The notes under the pieces are model-generated. The model ran no database searches, was not told where the DNA came from, and saw only the letters and a list, made by a program, of their open reading frames with translations. A DNA stretch of 38,499 nt. Source: a virus. The position numbers and the translations under genes were made by a program. The DNA lies in the IMG/VR virus record IMGVR_UViG_3300025896_000072, positions 1 to 38,499 of that record, one strand, 5' to 3'. Shown here one piece after another: positions 1 to 7,871 of this stretch (positions are counted from its first letter, which is position 1; each line of letters opens with the position of its first letter).

Positions 1-359
1 GATTGTTTATTGAAAAATACTGAAATGTTTTCTTGTTTTTTAAGTGGTCTTTTATTTGCTAATTGAAATCAGGTTGAATTTGTTTTTTCCCATATCCAAT
101 CATACTTATACTGCTTTATATTACTCATACGGAGGGCAGAACTAAAAGGCTCACTTCCAAATAGTACAATAGCTCCATTAGGTTTTATTATTCTTTTTAG
201 TTGTTCCCACATAGACTCAAAAGGTATTACTGTATCCCACTTGCAAGCTGTAGTTCCATACGGAGGATCTGTTATTATACAATCTATACTCCCATCAGGG
301 ATTCTTTTCATAATATCAAGACAATCTCCGAGTAGTGCTGTTCAGTTTTTTATTTGCAT
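1..359 (-). CDS. DNA methyltransferase, N-terminal part (runs off left edge)
   Basis: This is the first part of an amino-directed DNA methyltransferase (N6-adenine or N4-cytosine), which transfers a methyl group from SAM to phage DNA. The ATG is at 357-359. The protein begins MQIKNGTALLGDC and has the catalytic DPPY motif at about residues 31-34. With the standard code it would stop at the TGA at 69-71. Read as glycine, the frame continues through NSTGFQLANKRPLKKQE, a conserved block of the family, and leaves the window open. The SAM-binding FxGxG motif is absent here but is present in the fragment at the right edge (38210-38499). In this group of enzymes DPPY precedes FxGxG, so the two pieces fit one gene. 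It probably protects phage DNA from host restriction (inference). Confidence 0.9.
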
Positions 360-433
360 AATTATATTTTATAGAATTAAATGAAATTATTTGAGGTTTT
401 GAAATCGTACCGCCTTGGCATGTCTCACATTAT

Positions 434-961
434 CTATGTTTGTACTCTTTTCCAAAAGTATCATCATGCATGTTGCAATCTTCACAAACAGCATGCGGAA
501 ATGCTACTATTTGGCACTCAAGTCATCCTTGATGCTTCTCTTATGCTTCAAAATATTCAAATTATTTCTCAATCAAATAACTCTTGTTGTACTTTTAAGC
601 TAAGGTGATTTAATCATCAAGATCATACATTGCTCAATCAATTTTTAAAGGCATGTTGTATATTCTCGCTTGATGTACACCACTCAAGATTATCCACATG
701 GTTGTTGGTCTTGTCTCCATCAATGTGGTTTACTTGAGGTTTATTCTCCGGATTTGGTATAAAGGCTTGTGCAACAAGGCGGTGGATACTAAAACATTTT
801 CATTTTATGTGAATAAATAAATATCAATTTCGCAATGTTTTACTTTCAAAAATTCTCTCCTTTCAAGTTCACCTATAATTGATATTTTTAAAAGTTCATC
901 TATCTCAAATAAGGTAATTACTCGGAAATCAATTTGCTTGTTTAAAATTTTCTAAAAACAT
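434..961 (-). CDS. HNH homing endonuclease with NUMOD4 and NUMOD1 domains
   Basis: Free-standing homing endonuclease, 175 aa, which cuts DNA lacking its own gene so that repair copies it in. It has an N-terminal NUMOD4-like part (NGYLFIHIKGK), the core [17 protein letters not shown] followed by [18 protein letters not shown] with the HNH residues, and a C-terminal NUMOD1 DNA-binding module ([17 protein letters not shown], then AGGYFWKRV). I count about 18 in-frame TGA codons, and they sit on the family's conserved glycines. This makes it one of the best proofs of the TGA=Gly code. It starts 5 bases after the endolysin stop codon. A 115-bp core is nearly identical to the gene at 5216-5731, while the flanks differ. 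Confidence 0.92.
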
Positions 962-966
962 ATATT

Positions 967-1629
967 TTATTGTAATCATGTAAACCTTGCAACAAGTGGT
1001 AACCTTTTATTATATGCATAAAATGTACTTTTTATCCTACCTTTCCGGATCGCATCATTCCATACTCCAATGCAATAATCAATTTGCTTGTATGGGCTTT
1101 GGAAATCCTTGGAAAACCCGGCCTTGAGATTGTAACCATTGGCAAAAATAAACTTTCCATGCCATTGGCCATTGAGTTGGCAAATACCATAATCGTAATA
1201 TCCATTTGCTCCAACCACTCCACTCCGGCGGTCCCACTTCCACAATCCATTTTCTCACTCGAGAGTGAGCAAGAAATCTTTGCCACCTTTTTTGTAGGCA
1301 TAATTTACAATGTTTTGGATCTCATCGGTTGCCGGCCAACCTTTCTTGATGATCCTTTGAGGATCCTTTGGTGGTGGTGCAACTGTTTCCTTTTTGGAAA
1401 CAACTGGTTTTGGTGCGGATACTTTCGGTGTTGCCGGCTTTGGTGATGGCTTCACCTCAATTGGTTTCTCGATCGGTTGGATCTCGGGTGCAATCTTGGT
1501 GGCCTCTTTGATCGCCGGTACTGTATCAATGGTTGCAACAACCAATGGTTTTTCATCGCTTTTCGGTAAGTAATCAAGGGAAAAATATATGATCACAAGG
1601 ACCATAATGGAAAGTGTGTATTTATTCAT
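967..1629 (-). CDS. Membrane-anchored lysozyme/transglycosylase-like endolysin
   Basis: Predicted peptidoglycan-degrading lysis enzyme, 220 aa. Residues about 5-20 form one hydrophobic segment (signal anchor or signal-arrest-release). Residues about 50-90 are a proline/lysine-rich linker, and residues about 100-220 form a lysozyme-like SLT domain with the block LLTLEGENGLW, whose glutamate (E124 or E126) would be catalytic, followed by YYDYGICQLN. A TGA inside LEGENG and another at 976-978 would truncate the protein in the standard code. It overlaps the upstream membrane/coiled-coil gene by 8 bases, forming a lysis cassette. The N-terminal anchor suggests that export does not need a holin (inference). 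Confidence 0.85.
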
Positions 1630-1978
1630 TTGATCATGTTAGTGATAAAGTGTTGGCATACTCAAGCATCTCATTTCTGATTTGCGAGTTTATGGCCTCA
1701 ATCTCTTTTACATTTTTTACACTTCCATCAAGTTTGCTTTGTAGCTCATTGATTTGGTTTCTCAAAATCTTTTGATCCTCAAGACTTTTCCCGATAATCA
1801 CAAGGTTGTTTTGCTGTTTTTCAACAAGCACATCCATTTGTGATTTTCCTTGGGGTTTCGTAATCTCCATTGCTTTCCCTGCTATGAGGGCAACAAGGAT
1901 GATGATTGCGATAGTATAGAGGATCTTGTTTTTGTGATTCTTGATCACCTGCCCGATAGGCATATTTGTATTTTGCAT
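1622..1978 (-). CDS. Single-pass membrane protein with coiled coil, lysis-associated
   Basis: Protein of 118 aa with one strong transmembrane segment (about residues 19-36, ILYTIAIIILVALIAG). It is followed by a charged region rich in heptad-like leucine, isoleucine and glutamine that is likely coiled coil. The frame passes a TGA at 1634-1636 and ends at TAA 1622-1624, overlapping the endolysin start. Position and topology (short cytoplasmic N-terminus, one helix, outside coiled coil) resemble an inner-membrane spanin, and a pinholin-like role is also possible. No family was recognised. Confidence 0.75.
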
Positions 1979-2002
1979 GGTATTGGTATTTTTAAAGAAT
2001 AT

Positions 2003-2212
2003 TTATTTTTTTGGTAACAGGTCGAGTCAAAGATTATCTTTGATTTTTTTGAGGCTTTGGATGCTGATTTTTCCCCTATTTCTGAATTTATAAAGGGTAC
2101 TTTCTGTGAGATCCGCTTTGGCGGTGAGTTCCTTTATTGTCAAAAGGTTTTCTTTTTTGTATCTCACAATTTTTTGATCCATTGCCTTGGTGTATTCAAT
2201 GCCTTTGATCAT
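2003..2212 (-). CDS. Small HTH (XRE-like) regulator
   Basis: DNA-binding protein of 69 aa with a Cro/CI-type helix-turn-helix. The segment LLTIKELTAKADLTESTLYKF matches the scaffold of helix 2, turn and recognition helix, and SIQSLKKIKDNLGLDL matches the closing helix. A TGA at 2027-2029 is read as glycine in that last block. I chose the ATG at 2210-2212; an in-frame GTG at 2240-2242 lies almost on the predicted transcription start. It is the first gene behind the promoter at 2249-2297, whose 11-bp repeats could be its own operator (inference). It may control the early promoters that share these repeats. Confidence 0.75.
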
Positions 2213-2248
2213 TTGGTGAATTGTTAAAAAATAAATCGGCACATGGGA

Positions 2249-2297
2249 AGTATATCACAATATTTTCTTTTTTCAAGTATTTTTATACTTTTTTTAT
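2249..2297 (-). promoter_or_regulatory. Early-type promoter P1 with phased 11-bp repeats
   Basis: On the minus strand the -35 is TTGAAA (2271-2276), the spacer is 16 bp and the -10 is TATACT (2249-2254) with TGTGA just before it. Directly upstream of the -35 are two 11-bp units, AGTATTTTTAT at 2276-2286 and ACTTTTTTTAT at 2287-2297 (plus-strand spelling). The stop codon of the gene at 2283-2594 lies inside them. The spacer and -10 are the same as in the promoter at 37835-37894. It drives the HTH gene and the lysis genes. Confidence 0.75.
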
Positions 2298-2594
2298 CGT
2301 ATTGCGGAAATTACCCACTTGGTAATCACTCATAAAATGCTTTTGTAGTGCCAACACAATCTCATTTCTTGGACCATACCCAAGCTCTATCCAATCCCGA
2401 TCAATGGTGGCATATCCATCATAAATCTTGTGTGTGGTCTTGTGATCGTAAAGATCAAAAAACACCTTGTGCCTCATCGGCTTGGTGTAGGTTTGCCAAA
2501 AAAATATACTTGGTGTCCTCTTTTCGAGTTCCACCGCAATGAGTCTTTTGTTTCCCTCAAAGGAAACGGATGCCGATTTGATGTGGTATCACAT
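2283..2594 (-). CDS. Hypothetical protein (103 aa)
   Basis: No family was recognised. The ATG is at 2592-2594 and is followed directly by a TGA glycine codon (MGYHIKSAS). The protein is mixed alpha/beta in appearance, rich in aromatic and charged residues, with no membrane segment. It ends at TAA 2283-2285, inside the repeats of promoter P1. The leader is 26 bases of T-rich sequence after the stop of the upstream gene, which is the usual spacing here. Confidence 0.7.
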
Positions 2595-2620
2595 AAATGT
2601 AAAAGGTGAGAAAATAAAAA

Positions 2621-3040
2621 CTAATCTTGCACATGTATTGAGAAAAAGCCCTTTTTTGTTTTTATATATACCATTATTGAGAAAAAGCCCTTTTTTGTTT
2701 TTATATATACCATTCAAAACCATCAATCTCAACAAATGTCACTCCGGCAATCGCTGTAATACCGCAAATTCCGGCAATCCTCTCATCTGCAAAGTTTCGG
2801 TTTTTTTCAAAAGATTTTCTTTGGTGGTATGCATGAAACCTCATCATACCAATGCCGGATACTCTCAAACTCTTTCTCAACCTGTGCAACAACATGCTTT
2901 CCATATCTCTTGGCAATTTTCATGCGGTTTCTCCGGTTGATCTGATCTTGTAAATCCATAAATGCCCAACCACTATCATCATCCATTGGATCAAGAGTTT
3001 CCAAGATTTCCTCCGGCCTTTGTTTTTTTTGTCTTTTCAT
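2621..3040 (-). CDS. Hypothetical protein with uncertain C-terminus and tandem repeat
   Basis: The N-terminal 77 residues (MKRQKKQRPEEILETLDPMD onward) look like a normal charged helical protein. After that, this frame meets five TGA codons in about 40 codons and then two in-frame copies of a 39-bp repeat coding MVYIKTKKGFFSI, ending at TAG 2621-2623. Both other frames are also open over 2701-2830. The +1 frame, ending FVEIDGFEWYI at TAA 2701-2703, looks more protein-like. So the true end may be a frameshifted or second overlapping gene. Function unknown. Confidence 0.5.
2636..2713. repeat. 39-bp tandem duplication
   Basis: Two consecutive copies of a 39-bp unit (plus strand, beginning ATTGAGAAAAAGCCC). 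Because 39 is a multiple of three, the duplication keeps any overlapping frame. Each copy carries AAAAAAGGGCTTTTTC on the minus strand, a weak terminator-like hairpin, so the pair could also be a doubled terminator between genes. Confidence 0.8.
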
Positions 3041-3116
3041 ATTGCAATATTATAGAAATAAATATAATGATTTCAAGGCACTTTATAGTGTCTCTTTTTC
3101 GTGCTTGCTTGTTATC

Positions 3117-3329
3117 CTATCGGATAGAGGAAAGCACCGCAAGGCCCATCGGATCATCCCTTTCCTTGTAAGAAAGTGTGTGGCCGGTCCTTGCATCAAT
3201 CTTGTACACCCCACACTTGCACCGGCCAACCATCTTTGGTGGATCTTTGTGCCACTTTGGTGGCCGGTAGCATATAGGGGCATCGCACCGATCGCATACC
3301 ATTTGCGGTAATCTTATTGAGGTTTCCAT
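3117..3329 (-). CDS. Small zinc-ribbon protein
   Basis: Protein of 70 aa with cysteine pairs CDRC and, later, CKCG. They fit a zinc-binding ribbon with a spacing of about 25 residues. No TGA codon is used. It starts only 2 bases after the stop of the next upstream gene, which is also cysteine-rich, so the two are co-translated. Role unknown; such small phage zinc proteins often bind nucleic acid or host proteins (inference). Confidence 0.7.
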   Translation of the reverse strand: METSIRLPQMVCDRCDAPICYRPPKWHKDPPKMVGRCKCGVYKIDARTGHTLSYKERDDPMGLAVLSSIR

Positions 3330-3331
3330 AT

Positions 3332-3595
3332 CTATAAAAGGTAAAGTGGTAAAGGCTCACAATCTCTGATCCATCATGGAAAGCAACTTTCACTCTCACA
3401 TACCTCTTGGTAATCTTTTGGATTATCTTTGATATATTGGATACAATCTTTGCACTCATAAAGCCGGTATACATCATCATCTTTCCATACTGATGAAACC
3501 ATGATTGATCCTTTTTCAAATTTCCTTTCACAATGATGGCATCTATGTGCCTTTCTGATTTTCACCTCTCTTGGTGCCTCGATTTCTTGTATCAT
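3332..3595 (-). CDS. Small protein with two CxxC-type cysteine pairs
   Basis: Protein of 87 aa with CHHC at about residues 19-22 and CKDC at about 48-51, a probable zinc site like those of HNH-related or treble-clef proteins. A TGA at 3374-3376 is read as glycine (CFPGWIRDCEPL), and the protein ends at TAG 3332-3334. The leader is TTTTTTACTTTCATTTTT before the ATG at 3593-3595. Function not recognised. Confidence 0.7.
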
Positions 3596-3613
3596 AAAAA
3601 TGAAAGTAAAAAA

Positions 3614-4051
3614 TTAAATTTCCTCAAAATGCTCCACCCAAGCCTTGGCATCCTCCCAACCATAGGCGATACATGCCATGATATTATCAAGGGCCGATAA
3701 ACTCGCCACCCATGCCTTTTGCTCATCACTCACCGCACTTGGTGAGGCTCCAAGCTCTCAATTTTTCTTGATTTTCCTTTGTCTCTTGAGTTCTATGAAA
3801 AGTAATGATCACCGCTTGAGGATGATGCAAAAATCCGGAAATCAAGGGCTTGTACCCATCCTCTTTTTTTTGGCCATCATTTGGATGATGTTGGCGGTGC
3901 CTTTTTGGCCACTCTCATTGGCAATATGTGTAAACTTGTATTGCTTGTATCGCAACCATGTGGCAAGGCTTTCCGCCTCAATGTCCTCAATCGGGATCTC
4001 TTGGTTTATTTCGCTCATAAATCGGGTAATGGTGAAAGTGTATTTTCTCAT
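3614..4051 (-). CDS. VRR-NUC domain nuclease
   Basis: Small nuclease of the VRR-NUC branch of the PD-(D/E)XK superfamily, 145 aa. The active-site signature is clear: GTSPGFPDF with the aspartate at about residue 73, then FIELKR (E87, K89), then SDEQKAWV. The glycine of SPGFPDF is a TGA, and two more TGAs follow. The start may instead be the ATG at 4016-4018; the one given overlaps the SET gene by 46 bases. Phage VRR-NUC proteins are thought to act in recombination or replication fork processing. Confidence 0.88.
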
Positions 4052-4425
4052 GATTTTTTGATCCCCATGATCTTGAGGTTTCAATATGTTTGGAAATGCG
4101 GTTGGTATCCGTAATCAAAAACAAGCTCATCACCGGCCTCAATATCATTGATGGCTTCAAGGCCAATGTTGCCATCCTTATCCATTATAATGATCATATT
4201 TGGATCATTTGAGTGGTTGTAAAGACTCCCATTGCCAAGCAAGATCAATGCATCTCAATCCTCACCTCGGGATCCAAACCAATAATCATTGATGATCGTA
4301 TCCTTGAGGATATTGATTTGCTCTTTCGGGATGGTGATATATTGGCAAACCTCAATAATATCATGGATCTTGTATGGTTTATCCGCAAAGACACACCGGC
4401 CTTTCTGTACTGTATTGATTATCAT
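4006..4425 (-). CDS. SET-domain protein (putative lysine methyltransferase)
   Basis: Compact SET-domain protein of 139 aa; the family transfers a methyl group from SAM to lysine side chains. The N-terminal block is KGRCVFADKPYKIHDIIE. The SAM/lysine core motif is LLGNGSLYNHSNDPN (NHS at about residues 70-72), followed by AINDIEAGDELVFDYGY (residues about 91-107). These are the three signatures of the fold, in the correct order and spacing. TGA glycines occur in GEDGDA and after the core. The leader is TTTTTTAATTTTTACAC before the ATG. The substrate is unknown; a host or phage protein is possible. Confidence 0.85.
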
Positions 4426-4434
4426 GTGTAAAAA

Positions 4435-4584
4435 TTAAAAAACAAACTCCTTTTCGCCATCATCATTGATGATGTACAACTTTTCCTCCTTGATGTCGAT
4501 AAATGCCGGCCGATCCGGAAACTCTTTGGTGAGTTCCGCTTTTTGATTCCATAATGCCCGAAATTTCTCTTTTGAGATTGTCAT
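4435..4584 (-). CDS. Hypothetical small protein (49 aa)
   Basis: Short gene with ATG at 4582-4584, coding MTISKEKFRALWNQKAEL and ending in KEFVF at TAA 4435-4437. It fits exactly between its neighbours with the usual spacing, and codon use matches theirs. The sequence is charged and soluble with no recognised domain. Confidence 0.65.
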   Translation of the reverse strand: MTISKEKFRALWNQKAELTKEFPDRPAFIDIKEEKLYIINDDGEKEFVF

Positions 4585-4594
4585 GGTAATTTTA

Positions 4595-4936
4595 TTAAAC
4601 AATATATCCTTTCATTGGATCCTTTCACATTACTGTAAATTCAAGATCATCATTTAAGAGATCATCATTTAAGAGATCAATAAACCGCTCTTTTACCTCA
4701 TCAATATACTCATCTTTCACACTATATGCCCACATATTTTCAAATGAGTGCAATTCTCAATCCTCTGTAAATCAAAGGATCTTATCAGTTCAAAAGGCAC
4801 CTTTACCCTTTCTCACTTGTGCAATCATAAATATATACTCGGCACCTCATTGTAATGCTCAAGTGATAAAAATATCTTTCTGTTTTGTTTGTGAAAGATC
4901 AAAAAGGATCTCTCATCTATACTTGTCCAAGCTCAT
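4595..4936 (-). CDS. Hypothetical protein (113 aa), rich in TGA glycines
   Basis: No family was recognised. Eight in-frame TGA codons lie in 113 codons, so nothing of this gene survives in the standard code. A 15-bp tandem duplication (plus strand ATCATCATTTAAGAG, about 4647-4677) makes the repeated peptide LLNDDLLNDD near the C-terminus. The sequence is otherwise a normal soluble protein (DKYRGEILFDLSQTKQKDIF). Start ATG 4934-4936, stop TAA 4595-4597. Confidence 0.7.
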
Positions 4937-4954
4937 AAAATGAAATATTAAAAA

Positions 4955-5209
4955 TTAAAAAACAACATCGGGATCACTCGGGATGAAATATACATGGCGG
5001 ATTCTTTCTTTGATTTTGATACCATCAAATGTGATCACCTTGATGGTGTCATCATCGGAAATATAGGTTTGGCCGGTGAGTTTCCGGATCTCATGATTGA
5101 GTGTTTTATTTACAAGGTACACCCCCCCCCCCGCAACATTTTCATGTGAGAAATTTTCACATAAACTCTTGCTCGGTGAGTCTGATTTTTTGTGCTTTTT
5201 GCATGGCAT
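4955..5209 (-). CDS. Hypothetical protein interrupted by an 11-G tract
   Basis: The body (VYLVNKTLNHEIRKLTG onward, ending SDPDVVF) is a normal small protein. It is joined to its start through a run of 11 G on the coding strand (plus strand C at 5122-5132). In the frame given, the start is the ATG at 5207-5209 and the N-terminus looks unnatural. The next ATG, 5202-5204, opens the -1 frame with MQKAQKIRLTEQEFMGKFLTG, which looks more like a real start, but with 11 G it ends soon after the tract. With 10 G that start would join the body. So the gene is either phase-variable or has a homopolymer error. Function unknown. Confidence 0.6.
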   Translation of the reverse strand: MPCKKHKKSDSPSKSLCENFSHENVAGGGVYLVNKTLNHEIRKLTGQTYISDDDTIKVITFDGIKIKERIRHVYFIPSDPDVVF

Positions 5210-5215
5210 TGAAAA

Positions 5216-5731
5216 TTATGAAATAAATTGCCAACCATATCATCAAGCGGATTTCCTTTTTCAGTAACAAACCTTTGATATATCCGCTTTTGATATTCAA
5301 GTTGCTTTTTCTCAATCTGTTATGCAATCAAATATTTTTGTATTTCAATCTTTAAAATATTGTATAACTTTCTTTGAATTATGATGCAATGATCATTTTT
5401 TTCATTTCATGAAATTCATTTTTTGAAATCATCAAATATTTTTTAAAACTCGGTATGAGTGTATTTGGTTTTCTGTTACTGTACACCACTCAAGATTATC
5501 CACATGGTTGTTGGTCTTGTCTCCATCAATATGATTTACTTGGGGTTTATTCTCCGGATTTGGTATAAAGGCTTGTGCAACAAGGCGGTGGATATAAAAG
5601 ATTTTCTTTTTTCATGATATTGATAATCATACTTGCATATATCAATTTTTACCAAGTATTGGTTTTATATATTGGCATAGTCAATTATCGGTGTCTTTGA
5701 ATATTTCACCGGTATTAAATATCTTATACAT
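5216..5731 (-). CDS. HNH homing endonuclease with NUMOD domains (second copy)
   Basis: Free-standing homing endonuclease, 171 aa. It starts [17 protein letters not shown] and has KNGYMQVGLSISGKKK leading into the same HNH core as the gene at 434-961 (IHRLVAQAF, then [18 protein letters not shown]). It ends in a different NUMOD1 module ([17 protein letters not shown], then SAGGYGWQF). About 14 TGA codons are used, including the tandem pair in AGGY. The core differs from the other copy at only 3 of 115 bases, all silent. It sits between two phage genes with short spacers, so it is an insertion that does not break a neighbour. Confidence 0.92.
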
Positions 5732-5742
5732 CGGGTATCAAA

Positions 5743-6405
5743 TTATTTGTATCATAAAATGTCATCGTTTACAATATATTGCACATAGCTTGGCAACTGC
5801 TTGGTTTGGTAATCCTCAAAATGAGTATCATTATGGATCTTTCCAATAAAAACTCTTTCCTTGCTCAATATTCTTTGCCCTGTGGTTGATTTTACCACAT
5901 AAAACCTTGCAACCTCCCACTCACCTTTCAAAAACTCGTATATCCGCTTTTGTGGCACTCCATAGGTGCCATTTTTTATCTTTCGGCCATCCGGTGTCTC
6001 CTCTCGATATAAGAGGCCAAAATTTGCAATCTTATTCAAGATGGTGTACTCGGTATGAGTGAGGTTGAGATCTCGGATTTTCACAATGTTGGTATGCACT
6101 CCGGTTTCTTTCTCGATCTCGCAAACATGATCAAGGATTTTTTGTAATGGTGGTATGAAAAGTTTTGAAAAAGAAACCTTGAGGTATTTTATTTCCGATC
6201 CGCAACAATCATAAATGGTTGTTTCTCACTTTTCCATGTCGGTAACATGGCCATCCTCATCAATAGTGATGCTTGGATTTTTCTTGTGGATCTTGATTTG
6301 CTCATCAATCCACTCTTGGATGTGCAACATGGTATCACCTTGCAAATATGCATTGTGGTACTCCTCGGCGATTTCTCGGGCGAGTTCGTATTTTGTCTTA
6401 TTCAT
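5743..6405 (-). CDS. Hypothetical protein (220 aa)
   Basis: No family was recognised. The protein is soluble with a helical N-terminal half (KYELAREIAEEYHNAYLQGD), a short cysteine pair (YDCCGSEI) and a C-terminal half that looks like a winged-helix or small alpha/beta domain (HTEYTILNKIANFGLLYREE). TGA codons are few (near the middle and just before the end). It overlaps the upstream gene by 8 bases. The C-terminal half alone is an open frame in the standard code, which would mislead an annotator about its start. Confidence 0.7.
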
Positions 6406-6664
6406 GGGATTGTTTTTTTCTTATGGGATATAAAAATTTTTCAATGTATTCCTTGGCATACTCTGTCCAATATGTGAGGATCTTTGAGGTGTTGACACCA
6501 TCGGCCCGATATAATGCAAGGCCAAGTGCTTTCACAAAGGATCCTCAATATTTATCGTATGCCTCGGCAATTTCTGATTTCCAAAACACCATCTCCTCAC
6601 CGGTATCAAATGTTACTATCACCCCATCATTTCAAGGGCAATATTGTATGATTTTTCTTGGCAT
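6398..6664 (-). CDS. Hypothetical protein (88 aa)
   Basis: Starts MPRKIIQYCPGNDGVIVTFD behind the typical leader TTTTTTACTTTTCATACC. It uses two TGA glycines and ends at TAA 6398-6400 inside the start of the next gene. It is soluble and rich in aromatic residues. No recognised domain. Confidence 0.7.
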
Positions 6665-6682
6665 GGTATGAAAAGTAAAAAA

Positions 6683-6769
6683 TTAGTAATAAATCACCAT
6701 CTCGGCCCGAAAGATTACCCAACCAATCTCGATCGTAAAGTTGCCATCCCCTTTGTATAGGTTGATCAT
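6683..6769 (-). CDS. Small ORF or C-terminus of a frameshifted gene (28 aa)
   Basis: Codes MINLYKGDGNFTIEIGWVIF and ends at TAA 6683-6685, exactly where the canonical leader of the next gene begins, which argues that this frame is the translated one. It overlaps in another frame the ORF at 6715-6864. The two may be one gene with a frameshift, either a sequencing error or a programmed shift. Function unknown. Confidence 0.45.
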   Translation of the reverse strand: MINLYKGDGNFTIEIGWVIFRAEMVIYY

Positions 6770-6864
6770 CGGCAAGAGAGATATATTGGAAAAAACCAAT
6801 CACAAACAAATTTAAAATTGATCTTGATTTGTTTGTTTTTTACAATTTTTACTTGAGGTGCCAT
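6715..6864 (-). CDS. Short ORF (49 aa), likely 5' part of a frameshifted gene
   Basis: The ATG is at 6862-6864 with a T-rich leader after the previous stop. It codes MAPQVKIVKNKQIKINFKF and then a less convincing tail, ending at TAA 6715-6717. The good coding signal seems to pass into the frame that ends at 6683 somewhere around 6770-6800. No domain recognised. Confidence 0.4.
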
Positions 6865-6877
6865 ATAGAGAAAAAGA

Positions 6878-7201
6878 TTAAATAGATAAACCGGAAACAA
6901 ATTTGGCTTGCACATCGGCTTTATACTCATTGAGATTAAATCAAAGGATCTCGGCATACTGTGGTAAAAACTCATTTGTGAGGAAAATTGAAAAGGCATC
7001 ATTTAAAGCCAACTTTTGATCTTTTTGGTTTTTATCAAATGCCAATTGCTCGATCATGGTATTTATGAAAATACCAAAATACCTCATGTAATTATCAGCA
7101 TCAACAATCCTTGTGGTTGATCCAAGTGGATCTCCAAATGCTGTGATAAGCTCGGAAACTGTATGGATTTTATCATCCAAGGTATATATTACTTTTTGCA
7201 T
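6878..7201 (-). CDS. Hypothetical early protein (107 aa)
   Basis: First substantial gene behind promoter P2. It starts MQKVIYTLDDKIHTVSELI at ATG 7199-7201 with the usual T-rich leader. An in-frame ATG at 7244-7246 has a purine-rich AGAGG upstream and would add 15 hydrophobic residues; I prefer the shorter form. A TGA at 6941-6943 is glycine, and the frame ends at TAA 6878-6880. No recognised domain. Confidence 0.7.
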
Positions 7202-7304
7202 GGTAAGTAAAAATAAGAAATAAAGGTGTTTTATGATCCGGTGCATTGTTTTATCCTCTTTGAATTTTCGTGAGGTGTACTTGCTTGATCATTTCAACAA
7301 GGGC

Positions 7305-7364
7305 ATTATATCACATTCTTTTTTAATTTCAAGTATTTTTATAGTATTTTTATACTTTCTTTCT
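7305..7364 (-). promoter_or_regulatory. Early-type promoter P2 with phased 11-bp repeats
   Basis: Minus-strand -35 TTGAAA (7327-7332), 16-bp spacer, -10 TATAAT (7305-7310) with TGTGA before it. Upstream lie three 11-bp units, AGTATTTTTAT at 7332-7342, the same at 7343-7353, and the weaker ACTTTCTTTCT at 7354-7364 (plus-strand spelling). The remaining non-coding stretch 7202-7509 holds this promoter, a terminator at 7471-7498 and a doubtful 16-codon ORF at 7392-7442 (MHTNHNQYPIICKSIL). Confidence 0.8.
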
Positions 7365-7470
7365 CTTTTCGTGTCTCTGATGCTGTTTTTTCTATAAAAT
7401 AGATTTGCAAATTATCGGGTATTGATTATGATTTGTGTGCATGGTATTGTAAATTAAAAAATATTTACAA

Positions 7471-7498
7471 GAAACAAAAGAGAGGCGAAAGCCCCTCT
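7471..7498 (-). terminator. Rho-independent terminator (bidirectional shape)
   Basis: On the minus strand AGAGGGGC-TTTC-GCCTCTCT forms an 8-bp stem with one G-U pair, followed by TTTTG. The plus strand also has a T-run after the stem. It closes the transcript carrying the gene at 7510-7860, just upstream of promoter P2. Confidence 0.8.
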
Positions 7499-7509
7499 TT
7501 TTTATTGTG

Positions 7510-7860
7510 CTATCAATAGTATGTTTCCTCATTGATCCATCCATCAAGTGCATTTTTAATTGCATCATAGGATAGATTTTTTCTTTGCTTTTTTCACATA
7601 TTCACAACGGAAATATTGAAACGATCTCTTATTTTCTTTGGATACTTTGGGAGTACAAAATATAAAAAACGATCAACAACATCCGCCTTTCAATATTTTG
7701 CAATTTGATAATCGGTGAGTACTTCATCTCATGATGTGAGAATATCGGGTTTATATGATCTTGCTTTTTGTAGTTCCTCAAGTGTGCATTCTTTATAATG
7801 GCGGTTTCCCTCATTATCGAGAATCCAACAAAGTGGTTGTGTGGTGATTATTTCTGACAT
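7510..7860 (-). CDS. Hypothetical protein (116 aa)
   Basis: Starts MSEIITTQPLCWILDNEGNR, has four TGA glycines (one just before the stop) and ends at TAG 7510-7512. It is soluble and charged, with a basic helical C-terminal half (KKQRKNLSYDAIKNALDG) that could bind nucleic acid. No family recognised. It lies directly after the HNH gene and before a terminator. Confidence 0.7.
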
Positions 7861-7871
7861 AAAATTAAAGA

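Noticed and set aside
381-608. Plus-strand frame of 75 codons
   Set aside because: It is antisense to the NUMOD1 end of the homing endonuclease and has no leader or family signal.
674-5594. Long direct repeat as an insertion-sequence or attachment site
   Set aside because: The repeat codes the HNH core of two homing endonucleases and has no terminal inverted repeats or transposase.
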